This document shows, in pieces, positions 49,901-59,483 of a DNA stretch of 64,000 nt. Below the pieces are notes generated by a model. It was not told the origin of the DNA, did not search any database, and was given only the letters and a program-made list of their open reading frames with translations. Source of the stretch: Nocardia neocaledoniensis. GTDB lineage: Bacteria > Actinomycetota > Actinomycetes > Mycobacteriales > Mycobacteriaceae. The stretch spans positions 186,001 through 250,000 of the forward strand of contig NZ_QGTL01000003.1 in the NCBI RefSeq assembly GCF_003182135.1. Reading direction: 5' to 3'. Positions within the stretch are counted from its first letter, which is position 1. The number at the start of each line of letters is the position of its first letter. The position numbers were made by a program, and so were the translations under genes.

Positions 49901-50356
49901 TTATTCGATCCACTCCCAGATGGCCGTGCGCACATCGGATTCCGGCTCCCGGGCGAGTCGCACCCGCAGGTGCCGCTCGGCGAGGTGTTCCACGACACCC
50001 TTGCCCCACTCCACGACGACGACCGCGTGATGCAGGTCGGTGTCGAGGTCGAGGGCGTCGAGTTCGTCCAGGTCACCGGCGAGCCGATACGCGTCGACGT
50101 GCACCAGCGGCACCCCCGGCGAACCATCGGGCCGCTGCCCGGCGCGGTGCGCCCTGGCGATGATGAACGTCGGCGAGCTGACCCGCCCCTCGACCCCGAG
50201 CCCGGCGGCGATTCCCCTGGTCAGCGCGGTCTTCCCGGCGCCGAGCGGGCCGTCGAGCACCACCAGGTCGCCCGCGCGCAGGTTGCGGGCCAGTTCGCGG
50301 CCGAAGGCCTCGGTGTCCTCGACCGTGGCCAGGACGCGCTGCTGTGGCTCAACCAC
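49901..50356 (-). CDS. tsaE: tRNA threonylcarbamoyladenosine biosynthesis ATPase TsaE
   Basis: A 151-residue P-loop ATPase that drives turnover in the TsaB-TsaD-TsaE complex. Walker A is GPLGAGKTALTRGIAAGLG. It is followed by VSSPTFIIA and VPLVHVDAYRL, with VVVVEWGKGVVEHL as the Walker B region. The GTG at 50356 is chosen because GGAGG lies 6 bases upstream; it overlaps the end of the hydrolase gene. The longer frame to 50398 has no such site. Confidence 0.93.
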   Translation of the reverse strand: MVEPQQRVLATVEDTEAFGRELARNLRAGDLVVLDGPLGAGKTALTRGIAAGLGVEGRVSSPTFIIARAHRAGQRPDGSPGVPLVHVDAYRLAGDLDELDALDLDTDLHHAVVVVEWGKGVVEHLAERHLRVRLAREPESDVRTAIWEWIE

Positions 50357-51428
50357 CGATGACCTCCTCCGCGGCGCGCGGGTCGCCGAAACCGGCACGG
50401 GCGAGCAACCGCTCCACCGCGTCGAGGGTGCGTTCCGGGTACTGCAGGTGCGGCATGTGCGCGGCCTCCGACATCCGCACCAGTTCGCTGCCGGGCAGCG
50501 CGGCGGCCAGCGCGCGGGAGTTGCGGAACGGGATCACCATGTCGTGCGTGCCGCCGAGGATCAGCACCGGCAGCGGGGCCAGCACCGCGAGCGCGGCCGA
50601 CTCGTCGTGCAGCTCAATCGCTTTCAGGAACTTCTCGATGGTCGCGACCGGGGTGCGGTCGATCATCATCGTGGTGAACCGCGACAGCGTCGGGCTCACC
50701 GGCCCGTGGAACGAGCTCACGTGCAGGAACGGCGTCACGATCTGTTTGCTGGCGCTGCGGCTCACCTGCACGACGGCGGGCGCCGTACGCGCCGCGAGCC
50801 GGAAGCCGTCGATCGCGGGGTTGCGCAGCAGCTGCGGGAGCCCGGCCGAGGTCACCTCGGCCGCCGTGGTGCAGAACAGCCCGACGCCGACCACGCGGGC
50901 GGCGAACAGTTCCGGGAACCGCGCGGCGGCGGCCAGCACGGCCATCCCGCCCAGCGAGTGCCCGATCAGCACCACCGGCCCGCGCGGCGCGCATTCACGC
51001 AGCACGGCGGCGACGTCGTGGCCGAGCTGCTGCACCGTGCAGCTGTCGGTGGTCGGGGTGCCGGAGCGGCCGTGCCCGCGCTGGTCGAACAAGACCATCC
51101 GGATCCGGTCGCCGTAGCGCGCGGCGAGGTCGCGGCGCTGGAAGTGGAACGACTCCATGCTGTTGCAGAAGCCGTGCACGAACACGATCGTCAGCTCGGC
51201 GGCATCGGTGCCGTAGGTGCGGGTGGCCAGCGACACACCGTCGTCGGCGAACACCACACCCGGCTGGTCCTCGTCGATCAGCGCGAAGTTCTCGTCGCGG
51301 TACTCGTCTCGCTCGGCGGGCCAGAGCACCCGCGCACCCATCCGGCGCAGCGTGTGGGTCACCGCCAGCGCGCCGAGCACGCCCGCGGTGGCCAGCCCGC
51401 CGCGCCGGAGCACCTTCGCACGCCTCAT
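50349..51428 (-). CDS. Alpha/beta hydrolase, membrane-anchored
   Basis: A 359-residue hydrolase with an N-terminal hydrophobic segment (GGLATAGVLGALAVTHTL) that may anchor or export it. The fold is complete: IVFVHGFCNSMESFHFQ oxyanion region, LFDQRGHGRSG, nucleophile elbow GHSLGG with Ser158, Asp in GGTHDMVIPF, and His in SEAAHMPHLQ. It should be an active esterase or lipase-like enzyme; the substrate is unknown. The ATG overlaps the alr stop (ATGA). A hydrolase of this type lies in the alr-tsaE interval of many actinobacteria. Confidence 0.9.
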   Translation of the reverse strand: MRRAKVLRRGGLATAGVLGALAVTHTLRRMGARVLWPAERDEYRDENFALIDEDQPGVVFADDGVSLATRTYGTDAAELTIVFVHGFCNSMESFHFQRRDLAARYGDRIRMVLFDQRGHGRSGTPTTDSCTVQQLGHDVAAVLRECAPRGPVVLIGHSLGGMAVLAAAARFPELFAARVVGVGLFCTTAAEVTSAGLPQLLRNPAIDGFRLAARTAPAVVQVSRSASKQIVTPFLHVSSFHGPVSPTLSRFTTMMIDRTPVATIEKFLKAIELHDESAALAVLAPLPVLILGGTHDMVIPFRNSRALAAALPGSELVRMSEAAHMPHLQYPERTLDAVERLLARAGFGDPRAAEEVIGG

Positions 51429-52552
51429 CGGCCGGCCCCCACATAGCGGCGGACCGCGCGGCCACGGGGCGAGCACACGATCTCGTAGTCGATGGTGTCG
51501 AGCAGCCGGGCCCAGTCGAGCGCGCGGGGGTGGCCGGCGCCGCCGCCGAAGAGCACCGCCTTGTCGCCGGGGCGCACGCCGCCGACGTTGTCGCCGAGGT
51601 CGACCATGAACTGGTCCATGCACACCCGGCCGACGTTGCGGTGCCTGGTGCCGCCCAGCCACACCTCGAAACGTCCACTGAGCGAACGGAACACACCGTC
51701 GGCGTAGCCCGCGGGGACCAGCGCCACGGTGGTGTCGCGCGGCGCGATCCAGCGGTGCCCGTACGACACGCCCTGCCCGGCGGCGACCGACTTCACCAGG
51801 GTGACCTCGGCCTGCAGCGTCATCGCCGGCCGCAGCCCGAATTCGCCCAGCTCGGGGATCGGCGACAGCCCGTAGACGGCGATGCCAGGGCGCACCAGAT
51901 CGAAGTGCAGGTCTGGTCGGGTGAGCGTGGCCGCGGAGTTGGCCAAGTGGACCTGCTCGGGTTCCAGGCCGTGCTCCTTGGCCTGTGCGATCGCCTCGAC
52001 GAACCGCTCCCGCTGCCGGTCCAGCATCGGGTGTTCCGGCTCGTCGGCGTGCGCGAGGTGGGAGAAGATCGCCCGGAAACGCACGACCTGCTCGTCGACC
52101 AGCGCGCGCAGCGCCCGCAGGACCTGCGGGTATTCCTCGACCGAGACCCCGTTGCGGTTCAGGCCGGTGTCGACCTTGAGCGAGACGGTCGCGGTGGTGC
52201 CGCTCGTCCTGGCGCCGCGCTCGACCGCGCGCAGCTGCGTGAGCGAGGACACCCCGATCTCGATGTCCGCGGCGATCGCGGCGGCGTAGTCGGCGTCGAC
52301 GGTGTTGAGCCAGCACAGGATCGGCGCGGTGATCCCGGCGGCGCGCAGGGCCAGCGCCTCGGCGACGGTGGTGACCCCGAGCTCGGCGGCCCCGGCCCCC
52401 AGCGCGGCCCGCGCCACCTCGACCGCGCCGTGGTTGTAGCCGTCGGCCTTGACCACCGCCATCACCCCGGCGCCCTGCGCGAACTCCCGCAGCACGCGCA
52501 CGTTGTGGGCAATGGCATCCAGGTCGATGACGGTTTCCACTTGCGCGTTCAC
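51425..52552 (-). CDS. alr: Alanine racemase
   Basis: A PLP enzyme making D-alanine for peptidoglycan. It has 375 residues from GTG 52552. PLP lysine is Lys35 in VVKADGYNHGA. The second catalytic base is Tyr in GVSYGHRW. Other markers are LKVDTGLNRNGV, FSHLAHADEP, LANSAATL and RVCMDQFMVDLG. The longer frame up to 52759 has an unrelated Pro/Arg-rich extension and was rejected. It is first in the alr-hydrolase-tsaE cluster. Confidence 0.96.
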   Translation of the reverse strand: MNAQVETVIDLDAIAHNVRVLREFAQGAGVMAVVKADGYNHGAVEVARAALGAGAAELGVTTVAEALALRAAGITAPILCWLNTVDADYAAAIAADIEIGVSSLTQLRAVERGARTSGTTATVSLKVDTGLNRNGVSVEEYPQVLRALRALVDEQVVRFRAIFSHLAHADEPEHPMLDRQRERFVEAIAQAKEHGLEPEQVHLANSAATLTRPDLHFDLVRPGIAVYGLSPIPELGEFGLRPAMTLQAEVTLVKSVAAGQGVSYGHRWIAPRDTTVALVPAGYADGVFRSLSGRFEVWLGGTRHRNVGRVCMDQFMVDLGDNVGGVRPGDKAVLFGGGAGHPRALDWARLLDTIDYEIVCSPRGRAVRRYVGAGR

Positions 52553-52784
52553 GGCATAGATCCTGCCAGGACCCGCGCCCTTCCCGGTACCTGGGTCGGC
52601 GCGGGTCGGCCCTGTGCGCGGGTGCGAGGACGCCGATACGGCCTGCCGCGGAGCCCGGCCGGGATCAGTGGATCGGCCAAAAAATCCGCGGAAGCGGCCG
52701 GTACGGGTCGGCCGCGCTGGGCCCCCAGCGCGGACCGGGAGGGGTGCGAGTGTGGCCATGAGTCGGGTCGCTCAGCGCAGCCCG

Positions 52785-52911
52785 TCACGCCTTGGCGAGA
52801 TCGCGGACGACGGGCCGGATGTGGGCGAGCAAGGGCGACGCCGAGATGGGCGCGGCGGCCGGCTCGCCCACGTAAGCGGCGAGGTCGGCGGCCAGGCTCG
52901 GACCCACCAGC
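52785..52911 (-). pseudogene. Degenerate tandem copy of the nnr 3' end
   Basis: This stretch encodes LAADLAAYVGEPAAAP then ISASPLLAHIRPVVRDLAKA and a stop. It is nearly the same as the last codons of nnr, LAANLAAYEGEPAAAP then ISASPLLAHIRSAVRVLREL and so on. Bases 52815-52898 align closely with 52954-53037. No start or upstream domain is present. It is a leftover of a tandem duplication or recombination at the nnr end. Confidence 0.75.
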
Positions 52912-52914
52912 CAG

Positions 52915-54354
52915 TCAGGCCTCGGCGAGCTCACGAAGGACACGGACAGCCGACCGGATGTGGGCGAGCAATGGGGAAGCGGAGATCGGCGCGGCGGCGG
53001 GTTCGCCCTCGTATGCGGCGAGGTTGGCCGCCAAGGCGTGGACCCGGGCGGCCGCAGCGGCCGACCATGCCGACGTGCGACCCGCCGCGAGCAGCGCCCC
53101 GAGGATGCCCGACAGCACGTCACCCGAGCCCGCGGTGGCTGCCCACGATCCTCGCGCGTCGTTGACCAGCGTCGGCTCCCCCGGCGCGGCGATGATCGTC
53201 GCGCGCCCCTTGAGCAGCACGGTCACCTGCCAGTCGTCGGCGAGCGCGCGGACCGCGGCCACCCGGTCCGGCCCCGGGTCGGCGCCGGTGAGCCGCGCGA
53301 ACTCCCCGGCGTGCGGGGTCAGCACCGTCGGTGCGGTGCGGCCGCGGACGAGTCCCGGTTCGGCCGCGAGCAGCGTGAGCCCGTCGGCGTCGACCACCAC
53401 CGGCAGCTCGGTGCCGAGCACTTCCGCGAGCCGATCGCGGGCCGCCGAGTCGGTGCCCGCGCCCGGCCCGAACACCCACGCCTGCACCCGACCGGCGTCC
53501 GAGAACGTCCGGCTGGCAACCACTTCGGGGAGTTTCGCGAGCACCTCGGCGTCGTCGCCCACGTACCGCACCATCCCGGAGGTCGCCGCCACCGCCGCCC
53601 CGGTGCTCAGCACACCCGCGCCGGGATACTTCGCACTGCCCGCGCACACCCCGACCACGCCCTGGGAGTACTTGTCGTCCGAGGCGCGCGGAACCGGCCA
53701 CTGCGCCCCGATCGCCGCGGGCTCGAGCTGGGCCAGCTCCGGCTCCGGCAGCTGTAAACCGATCGGCACCAGCACGATTCGCCCGCAGTGCGGTGTCGCC
53801 AAGGCGTGCACCGGCTTGTACGCGCCGAACGCCACCGTCACCTCGGCCCGCACGGCGGGCCCGGACACCGCCCCGGTGTCCGGGTCGACGCCACTGGGCA
53901 GATCCGCCGCGATGATCGGGACATCCACCGCCGCAACGTGATCCGCGGCCTCGAGCCGCAGCGGCCCGTGACCGGAGATCCCCACGATCCCATCGATCAC
54001 CAGGTCCACCGCGCCCAGCCGCTCGACGACCCGCCCGCCACACTTGCGCAGCGCCGCCAGCCCTTCCCGATGCGCGCGTTCGGGATTCAGCAGCACCGCG
54101 GATACCGCCACCCCGCGCCGCGCCAGCATCGACCCCGCCCACAGCGCGTCGCCGCCGTTGTCGCCGGAGCCGACCAGCAGGCCCACCGCCCGGCCGACCA
54201 CCCCGCCGGTGGCCGAACGCAATTCGTCGGCCACCACCGTGGCCAGCCCGTACGCGGCTCGCCGCATCGGCAGCCCCGCGGGCACGCGGGTGAACAGTTC
54301 CGCCTCGGCCGCCCGTACCTCGTCGGCGGTGTAGTAGCCGCGCCGATCCGACAT
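52915..54354 (-). CDS. nnr: Bifunctional NAD(P)H-hydrate repair enzyme
   Basis: Repairs damaged NADHX and NADPHX. It has 479 residues from ATG 54354 (MSDRRGYYTADEVRAAE). The N-terminal epimerase (YjeF-N) domain holds GLLVGSGDNGGDALWAGSML. The C-terminal ADP/ATP-dependent dehydratase (ribokinase-like) domain begins after residue 220 and contains KYPGAGVLSTGAAVAATSGM, TPHAGEFARLTG and the catalytic region GSGDVLSGILGALLAAG. The longer start at 54426 would overlap the divergent cupredoxin gene. A partial second copy of its 3' end lies just downstream. Confidence 0.93.
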   Translation of the reverse strand: MSDRRGYYTADEVRAAEAELFTRVPAGLPMRRAAYGLATVVADELRSATGGVVGRAVGLLVGSGDNGGDALWAGSMLARRGVAVSAVLLNPERAHREGLAALRKCGGRVVERLGAVDLVIDGIVGISGHGPLRLEAADHVAAVDVPIIAADLPSGVDPDTGAVSGPAVRAEVTVAFGAYKPVHALATPHCGRIVLVPIGLQLPEPELAQLEPAAIGAQWPVPRASDDKYSQGVVGVCAGSAKYPGAGVLSTGAAVAATSGMVRYVGDDAEVLAKLPEVVASRTFSDAGRVQAWVFGPGAGTDSAARDRLAEVLGTELPVVVDADGLTLLAAEPGLVRGRTAPTVLTPHAGEFARLTGADPGPDRVAAVRALADDWQVTVLLKGRATIIAAPGEPTLVNDARGSWAATAGSGDVLSGILGALLAAGRTSAWSAAAAARVHALAANLAAYEGEPAAAPISASPLLAHIRSAVRVLRELAEA

Positions 54355-54424
54355 CGTCGCCTCCCGGGTCCCCGGCGCGGGCCACGACCGGCCCGCGATC
54401 GTTGGCAGACTACGCTCCACACCC

Positions 54425-54850
54425 ATGTCGATGGTTCGTCACCGCGCCGCATCCGCCCGGGTTCTCGCCGGATTCGTCGTGGCCGCCACCCTGTTCGCCG
54501 CCGGCTGCTCCGGCGACGCGGACAACGCCGCGTCCACCACCACCCGCAAGCCGCGCCCGGTCAGCACCACGACCACGCAGACCGAGCACAAGCCGACCAA
54601 CCTCACGGTCGAGGTGTCGGACATGAAGTACTCCCCCGCCGACGCCACCATCAAGGTCGGCCAGACCGTCACCTGGAAGTTCTCCGACAAGGCCCCGCAC
54701 AACGTGCAGGGCATCGGCGACAAGGCGATGGGCATCAACAGCCCCATCATCGACAAGGGCGAATGGTCCTACACCTTCACCCAGCCCGGCACCTACCGCT
54801 ACCTGTGCAGCCTGCACCCCGACATGCGCGGCACCATCACCGTCGAGTGA
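54425..54850 (+). CDS. Cupredoxin-domain lipoprotein
   Basis: A 141-residue exported lipoprotein. The signal sequence ends in lipobox FAAGC with Cys28, followed by a Thr/Pro-rich linker to residue 58. The cupredoxin fold carries copper ligands His92 (APHNVQG), Cys128, His131 and Met134 (YLCSLHPDMRG), a type 1 blue-copper site as in plastocyanin/amicyanin. It should bind copper outside the cell membrane for electron transfer or metal handling. ATG at 54425 or 54431. It is divergent from nnr by about 70 bp and converges on glmS. Confidence 0.9.
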   Translation: MSMVRHRAASARVLAGFVVAATLFAAGCSGDADNAASTTTRKPRPVSTTTTQTEHKPTNLTVEVSDMKYSPADATIKVGQTVTWKFSDKAPHNVQGIGDKAMGINSPIIDKGEWSYTFTQPGTYRYLCSLHPDMRGTITVE

Positions 54851-54853
54851 GAC

Positions 54854-56734
54854 CTACTCGACGGTGACCGACTTGGCCAGGTTGCGCGGCTTGTCGACGT
54901 CGTAGCCGCGGGCCTGCGCCACCTCGGCGGCGAAGATCTGCAGCGGCACCGTCGACAGCAGCGGCTGGTACAACGTCGGCGCGGCCGGGATCTCGATGAG
55001 GTCGTCGGCGAACGGGCGCACCGTCTCGTCACCCTCCTCGGCGATCACGATGGTCCGCGCGCCGCGCGCCTGGATCTCGCGGATGTTGCTGAGCAGCTTC
55101 GAGTGCAGCACCGGCCTGCCCTTCGGCGAGGGCATCACCACGATCACCGGCAGGCCCTCCTCGATCAGCGCGATCGGGCCGTGCTTGAGCTCACCGGCCG
55201 CGAAGCCCTCGGCGTGCATGTACGCCAGTTCCTTGAGCTTGAGCGCGCCCTCGAGCGCCACCGGGTAGCCGACATGACGGCCGAGGAACAGCACCGTCGG
55301 CACGTGCGCCAGCTCGCGCGCGATGGCACGCACCTGCGAACCGGTCTCCAGCACCCGCGCGATCAGCTTCGGCATGGCCTCGAGCTCGGCGAACTCGCGG
55401 GCCACCTCGTCGGGGTACTTCACCCCGCGCGCCTGCGCCAGCGCCAGACCCACCAGGAAGTTCGCCGCCACCTGCGCGAGGAACGCCTTGGTCGAGGCGA
55501 CGCCGATCTCCGGGCCGGTCCTGGTGTAGATCACCGCGTCGGACTCGCGCGGGATCTGCGCGCCGTTGGTGTTGCAGATCGCGAGCACGCGCGCCTTCTG
55601 CTCCTTGGCGTGGCGCACCGCTTCGAGCGTGTCAGCGGTCTCACCGGACTGCGAGATGGCCACGACCAGCGTCGACCGGTCCAGCACCGGGTCGCGGTAG
55701 CGGAACTCGCTGGCGAGTTCGACCTCCACCGGCACCCTGGTCCAGTGCTCGATCGCGTACTTGGCGAGCAGACCCGCGTGGTAGGAGCTGCCGCAGGCCA
55801 CGACGAAGACCTTGTCGAACTCGCGCAGTTCCTGATCGGCGAGGCGCTGCTCGTCGAGCACGATCCGGCCGCCGTTCTCGTCGACGACGAAATGCCCGAT
55901 CAGCGTGTCGGCGACCGCGGACGGCTGCTCCTCGATCTCCTTGAGCATGAAGTAGTCGTGGCCGCCCTTCTCGGCGGCGGCGAGGTCCCAGTCGATGGTG
56001 AACGGCCTGGTGACCACGCCCTCGGTGTTGCCCGCGAAATCGGTGACGGTGTACCCGTCGGCGGTGATCACCACGGCCTGGTTCTGCCCGAGCTCGACCG
56101 CCTCACGGGTGTGCTCGATGAACGCGGTGACATCGGAGGCGATGAACATCTCGCCCTGCCCGACCCCGACGACCAGCGGCGTCGACTGCCGCGCCGCGAC
56201 GATCGTGCCCGGGTGATCGGCGTGGGTGAAGACCAGCGTGAACGCGCCCTCGAGCCGCTGCAGCACGGCCAGCGCGCTCGCCGTGAAGTCGCCCGCGGTG
56301 GGCCCTTCGGCGTAGGCGCGCGCGACCAGATGCACCGCGACCTCGGTGTCGGTGTCGCTGAGCAGCTCGACCCCGGCGTCCTCGAGCTCACGGCGCAGCG
56401 GCGCGAAGTTCTCGATGATGCCGTTGTGGACGACGGCCAGCTTGCCGCTCGCGTCCCGGTGCGGGTGCGCGTTCCGGTCGGTCGGCGCGCCGTGGGTGGC
56501 CCACCGGGTGTGTCCCATGCCGCTGGTGCCCGCGAACCGGTCGGCCCCGGCCGCGTCCAGCTCCGCTTCCAGATTGGCGAGCTTGCCCGCCTTGCGCTCG
56601 ATCGCGATCGACCCGTTCCCGTCGAGGATCGCGACCCCCGCCGAGTCGTATCCGCGATACTCCATGCGTCGCAACGCGTCGACGACAACGCCGAGCGCGT
56701 CCCGGTACCCGACGTAGCCCACGATTCCGCACAT
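54854..56734 (-). CDS. glmS: Glutamine-fructose-6-phosphate aminotransferase (isomerising)
   Basis: Makes glucosamine-6-phosphate for cell wall synthesis. The 626 residues are full length. N-terminal glutaminase: MCGIVGYVGYRDA with nucleophile Cys2, and the HTRWATHGAP motif. Two SIS domains follow: VACGSSYHAGLLAKY and VAISQSGETADTLEAVRHAK, then AYMHAEGFAAGELKHGPIAL and the C-terminal KPRNLAKSVTVE. It is divergent from the gene at 56819. No glmS ribozyme-like element is recognisable in the short leader. Confidence 0.97.
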   Translation of the reverse strand: MCGIVGYVGYRDALGVVVDALRRMEYRGYDSAGVAILDGNGSIAIERKAGKLANLEAELDAAGADRFAGTSGMGHTRWATHGAPTDRNAHPHRDASGKLAVVHNGIIENFAPLRRELEDAGVELLSDTDTEVAVHLVARAYAEGPTAGDFTASALAVLQRLEGAFTLVFTHADHPGTIVAARQSTPLVVGVGQGEMFIASDVTAFIEHTREAVELGQNQAVVITADGYTVTDFAGNTEGVVTRPFTIDWDLAAAEKGGHDYFMLKEIEEQPSAVADTLIGHFVVDENGGRIVLDEQRLADQELREFDKVFVVACGSSYHAGLLAKYAIEHWTRVPVEVELASEFRYRDPVLDRSTLVVAISQSGETADTLEAVRHAKEQKARVLAICNTNGAQIPRESDAVIYTRTGPEIGVASTKAFLAQVAANFLVGLALAQARGVKYPDEVAREFAELEAMPKLIARVLETGSQVRAIARELAHVPTVLFLGRHVGYPVALEGALKLKELAYMHAEGFAAGELKHGPIALIEEGLPVIVVMPSPKGRPVLHSKLLSNIREIQARGARTIVIAEEGDETVRPFADDLIEIPAAPTLYQPLLSTVPLQIFAAEVAQARGYDVDKPRNLAKSVTVE

Positions 56735-56818
56735 GGTGGTCCAGCCTAGCGATATGGGCTGGATCTCGCCGGGGCGGTGTAGGTGTCCGCGGCGAACCGA
56801 TCCGATACCCTTCTCTCC

Positions 56819-57676
56819 GTGTCGGTGTCGGTGAAGTCGCTCCTCAGCGCCCTGTCCGTGCGTGGTCCCCACCGGGTGCTGCGCGGAAATCTGGGGATCG
56901 CTGGCCAGCCGGGCGTGGTGTACACGCCCGAATCCGGGTCGAATCTGCCCGCCGTCGCGTTCGCGCACGGCTGGCTGACCAGCTCGGAGAACTACAAGAG
57001 CCTGCTCGAACACGTCGCGTCCTGGGGTTTCGTCGTCGCCGCCCCCGACACCGAGCGCGGCCCGATCCCCTCGCACCTAGACCTCGCCAGCGACCTGCTC
57101 ACCACGCTCGACATCGTCAGCAAGGTGCGCCTCGGCGACGGCACGATCAGCGTGCACCCCGACCGCCTCGCCCTGGCCGGCCACGGCATGGGCGCCGGCG
57201 CCGCGGTCATCGCGGCCGCCCAGCGCCGCGTCGCCGCCGTCACCGCCCTGTTCCCCGCCCCCACCTCCCCCGCCGCGGAGAACATCGCCGCCGACCTCGA
57301 CACCCCCGGCCTCATCCTGGCCGGCGAGCTCGACCTCGACTCCACCAACTCCAACGCGCGCGCCCTCGCCACCGCCTGGTCCGGCCCCTCGCTCCTGCGC
57401 ACCGTCGACGGCGCCACCCACACCGGCATCATCGAGGGCCGCCGCCTCTTCGCCGCCCTCGGCGCGGGCCGCTACGAACACAAAACCGAGAAGACCACCC
57501 GCGCGGTCCTCACCGGCTACCTCCTCCACACCCTCACCGCCGACAAGACCTACGCCCCCTTCACCGACCCCGAATCGACCATCCCCCACACCACCCTGGT
57601 CGACCCGACGGCCCCGGTCGAAGAAGCCACCCCGAAACTCTCCCTCGGCACCGTCGCCAAACTCATCCGGGGCTGA
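56819..57676 (+). CDS. Alpha/beta-hydrolase-fold protein with nucleophile Ser replaced by Gly
   Basis: A 285-residue protein resembling dienelactone-hydrolase/chlorophyllase-type alpha/beta hydrolases: GVVYTPESGSNLPAVAFAHG, FVVAAPDTERGPIPSHLDLA and RLALAGHGMGAGAAV. The elbow G-H-G-M-G has Gly123 at the nucleophile position. The acidic residue (AGELDLDS) and His (DGATHTGIIEG) are present. Ordinary serine hydrolysis is therefore not expected unless another residue substitutes. The start is one of several in-frame GTG codons (56783, 56819, 56825, 56831); none has a clear ribosome binding site. It is divergent from glmS. Confidence 0.83.
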   Translation: MSVSVKSLLSALSVRGPHRVLRGNLGIAGQPGVVYTPESGSNLPAVAFAHGWLTSSENYKSLLEHVASWGFVVAAPDTERGPIPSHLDLASDLLTTLDIVSKVRLGDGTISVHPDRLALAGHGMGAGAAVIAAAQRRVAAVTALFPAPTSPAAENIAADLDTPGLILAGELDLDSTNSNARALATAWSGPSLLRTVDGATHTGIIEGRRLFAALGAGRYEHKTEKTTRAVLTGYLLHTLTADKTYAPFTDPESTIPHTTLVDPTAPVEEATPKLSLGTVAKLIRG

Positions 57677-57825
57677 TCACGCACGAATGTTCCCCCGCCA
57701 GCGCAACGCTCGACGCATTCGTCGGCCTACCTGAACCGCTTGCGGCCGTAGGTGCGGCCGATCGCACCCCTGCCTAGTATGTAGCCCACGCTATGCGGTG
57801 AGCGAGACGAAGGGGAGGGGTTCCG

Positions 57826-58140
57826 ATGGGCGGTCACGTGACGGTCGATCCGACGCAGCTACGCAAACTCGGGGGGAATCTGACCAGTTCAGGGGACAAG
57901 ATCAAGACCCTGAACAAGGACATCAAGGGGTGGTCGTTCACCGCCGCGCAGGCGGGGCGGGCCTACGGAGACGAGGGCACGAAGTTCGGTGCCGAGATCG
58001 TGAACATCGGTGCGTGGCTGACTCATTGGGAGACGGCCATGACCAAGACGGGGAGCGCGTACACCACCAGCGCGAACACGTACGCCTCGGTGGATGATGC
58101 GAACGTCACGAAGATCACCGCTGTTGGGGTGAGTCTCTGA
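57826..58140 (+). CDS. EspC-like type VII secretion target
   Basis: A 104-residue helical protein. The segments [40 protein letters not shown] and the second helix [20 protein letters not shown] match the EspC/T7SS_ESX_EspC family, small all-helical substrates or partners of ESX systems. GGGGAGGGG lies before the ATG. It overlaps the next gene by one base (TGATG). No ESX core gene (eccB, eccC, eccD, mycP) is visible, so export would need a system encoded elsewhere. First gene of a four-gene unit. Confidence 0.83.
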   Translation: MGGHVTVDPTQLRKLGGNLTSSGDKIKTLNKDIKGWSFTAAQAGRAYGDEGTKFGAEIVNIGAWLTHWETAMTKTGSAYTTSANTYASVDDANVTKITAVGVSL

Positions 58141-59483
58141 TGGGCTGGACCGCCGATGAGACGGGTGTTGTCAAAGACGGCGAGGTCAATACCGACTGGG
58201 AGCACAACGTCTCAGGCTCGGTGGGAAATGCCGACAAGATCCTCTCCGAGGGCGTGAACGGTCTCGAATACTTCAAGTACTACCTACCGCTCTACAAGCG
58301 CTGCTTCGATGAACACCAGCTCGGTCGCGCCGATATCGCAAACCGCGATTACTACCAGTTGTGCGCCCTGTACGACGCAGAAGAGGGCATGGACATCGAT
58401 GCGATCGACAGGATGGCAGCGACCCTCAAGACTACACTTCCCGCATTGCTCACAGAGCTTCAGAAGCAAGAGGCACAACGCAATGCTTTGCAACTGGTCT
58501 GGCAAGGCGATGCCGGCGATGCCGCATTGACGATGGTGAACGAACAGGTCCGTCGCGCGACCGACGACTACAACAACGCGAATAACGCCGCGCGCGAGAT
58601 CGGAGAACTGGCCACCGCGCTCCGGAATATCGTGACCGAGAAGGCTACTGACGTCAAAGGGTACTGGCGTCCACGGGGGACTGCAGACTTCCACCTGGAC
58701 GACCCTGGCAGCAATCAATTCGGCGTCACCACGATCACGAACTGCGTCAATACTGCCAAAGACGTCGACTACCAGATGAGATTCCTGCGCGACGTTTTCG
58801 TTCCGGGGGTCGAGGCGACCGTTCTGCACTTCGAAGAAGTGTGCAAAGAGACTTCTCGGGATGATGACGACGACACCGACGACAACTCGTCCACCGACCT
58901 GAGCAGCTTGCTGTCGACCGTCTCGAGCGGCCTGTCCACCCTGAGCTCGGTGGTCAGCGAATTATCCAGCCTCACCTCAGGATCGGGCACATCGGCCGAA
59001 TCGATCGCCGAATCGATCGGCACCGGCTTGAGCTCGCTCGGCACCTCCATCACCAGCGGGGTCGAACAGTTGAGCAACCTGTTCAACGGAACGGGAACCG
59101 CCGAGTTCAACATCGCGGGCACCACGCTCAGCTTGGCGAACGGGGACAACGGACTCACCCTCACCACCACCGACTCCGCGGGCACCGCCCACGAATACGG
59201 TCTCACGTTGAACGAGAACGGCATCCCGGTGATCAGCGACGCGGCGGCGGCGACGGAACCGGCACCGAGCGCACCCACCGAGCCGGCCACGCCTACGACC
59301 GAGCAAGCGCCCGTGACCGAGGAAGCGCCCGCGACTGTCCCGGAGACCGCCCCCGCTCAGCCGGGAGGTGTCCCCGCCGCCGCCAACCCGGCCCAGGCCA
59401 CCGACACCGAGCACCTGGCGACAGTCCCCCAACCTGAAGTGCCCGACACCGGCGCCCAACTGGCTGAGGCAGGTCCGCTGTGA
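58140..59483 (+). CDS. Large WXG-type protein with Ser-rich and Pro/Ala-rich tail
   Basis: A 447-residue protein. The first 240 residues are helical with a central [11 protein letters not shown] (Trp121-Gln-Gly123), a WXG-type hairpin. An Asp-rich DDDDDTDD stretch near 243 is followed by a Ser/Leu-rich repeat-like helix region ([20 protein letters not shown]) to about 325. A small domain ending [14 protein letters not shown] and a Pro/Ala/Thr/Glu-rich tail complete it. No toxin motif is recognised. Codon use in 58200-58800 is noticeably less GC-rich than the neighbours. It overlaps both adjacent genes, so it is translated with the EspC-like and coiled-coil proteins. Confidence 0.78.
   Translation: MGWTADETGVVKDGEVNTDWEHNVSGSVGNADKILSEGVNGLEYFKYYLPLYKRCFDEHQLGRADIANRDYYQLCALYDAEEGMDIDAIDRMAATLKTTLPALLTELQKQEAQRNALQLVWQGDAGDAALTMVNEQVRRATDDYNNANNAAREIGELATALRNIVTEKATDVKGYWRPRGTADFHLDDPGSNQFGVTTITNCVNTAKDVDYQMRFLRDVFVPGVEATVLHFEEVCKETSRDDDDDTDDNSSTDLSSLLSTVSSGLSTLSSVVSELSSLTSGSGTSAESIAESIGTGLSSLGTSITSGVEQLSNLFNGTGTAEFNIAGTTLSLANGDNGLTLTTTDSAGTAHEYGLTLNENGIPVISDAAAATEPAPSAPTEPATPTTEQAPVTEEAPATVPETAPAQPGGVPAAANPAQATDTEHLATVPQPEVPDTGAQLAEAGPL

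Noticed and set aside
52553..52759. N-terminal extension of Alr
   Set aside because: Pro/Arg-rich, unlike any alanine racemase start.
51530..53941. Plus-strand open frame opposite alr and nnr
   Set aside because: Antisense shadow of conserved enzymes; no recognisable domain.
54355..54426. N-terminal extension of Nnr
   Set aside because: It would collide with the divergent cupredoxin start; MSDRRGYYTADEVR is the expected family start.
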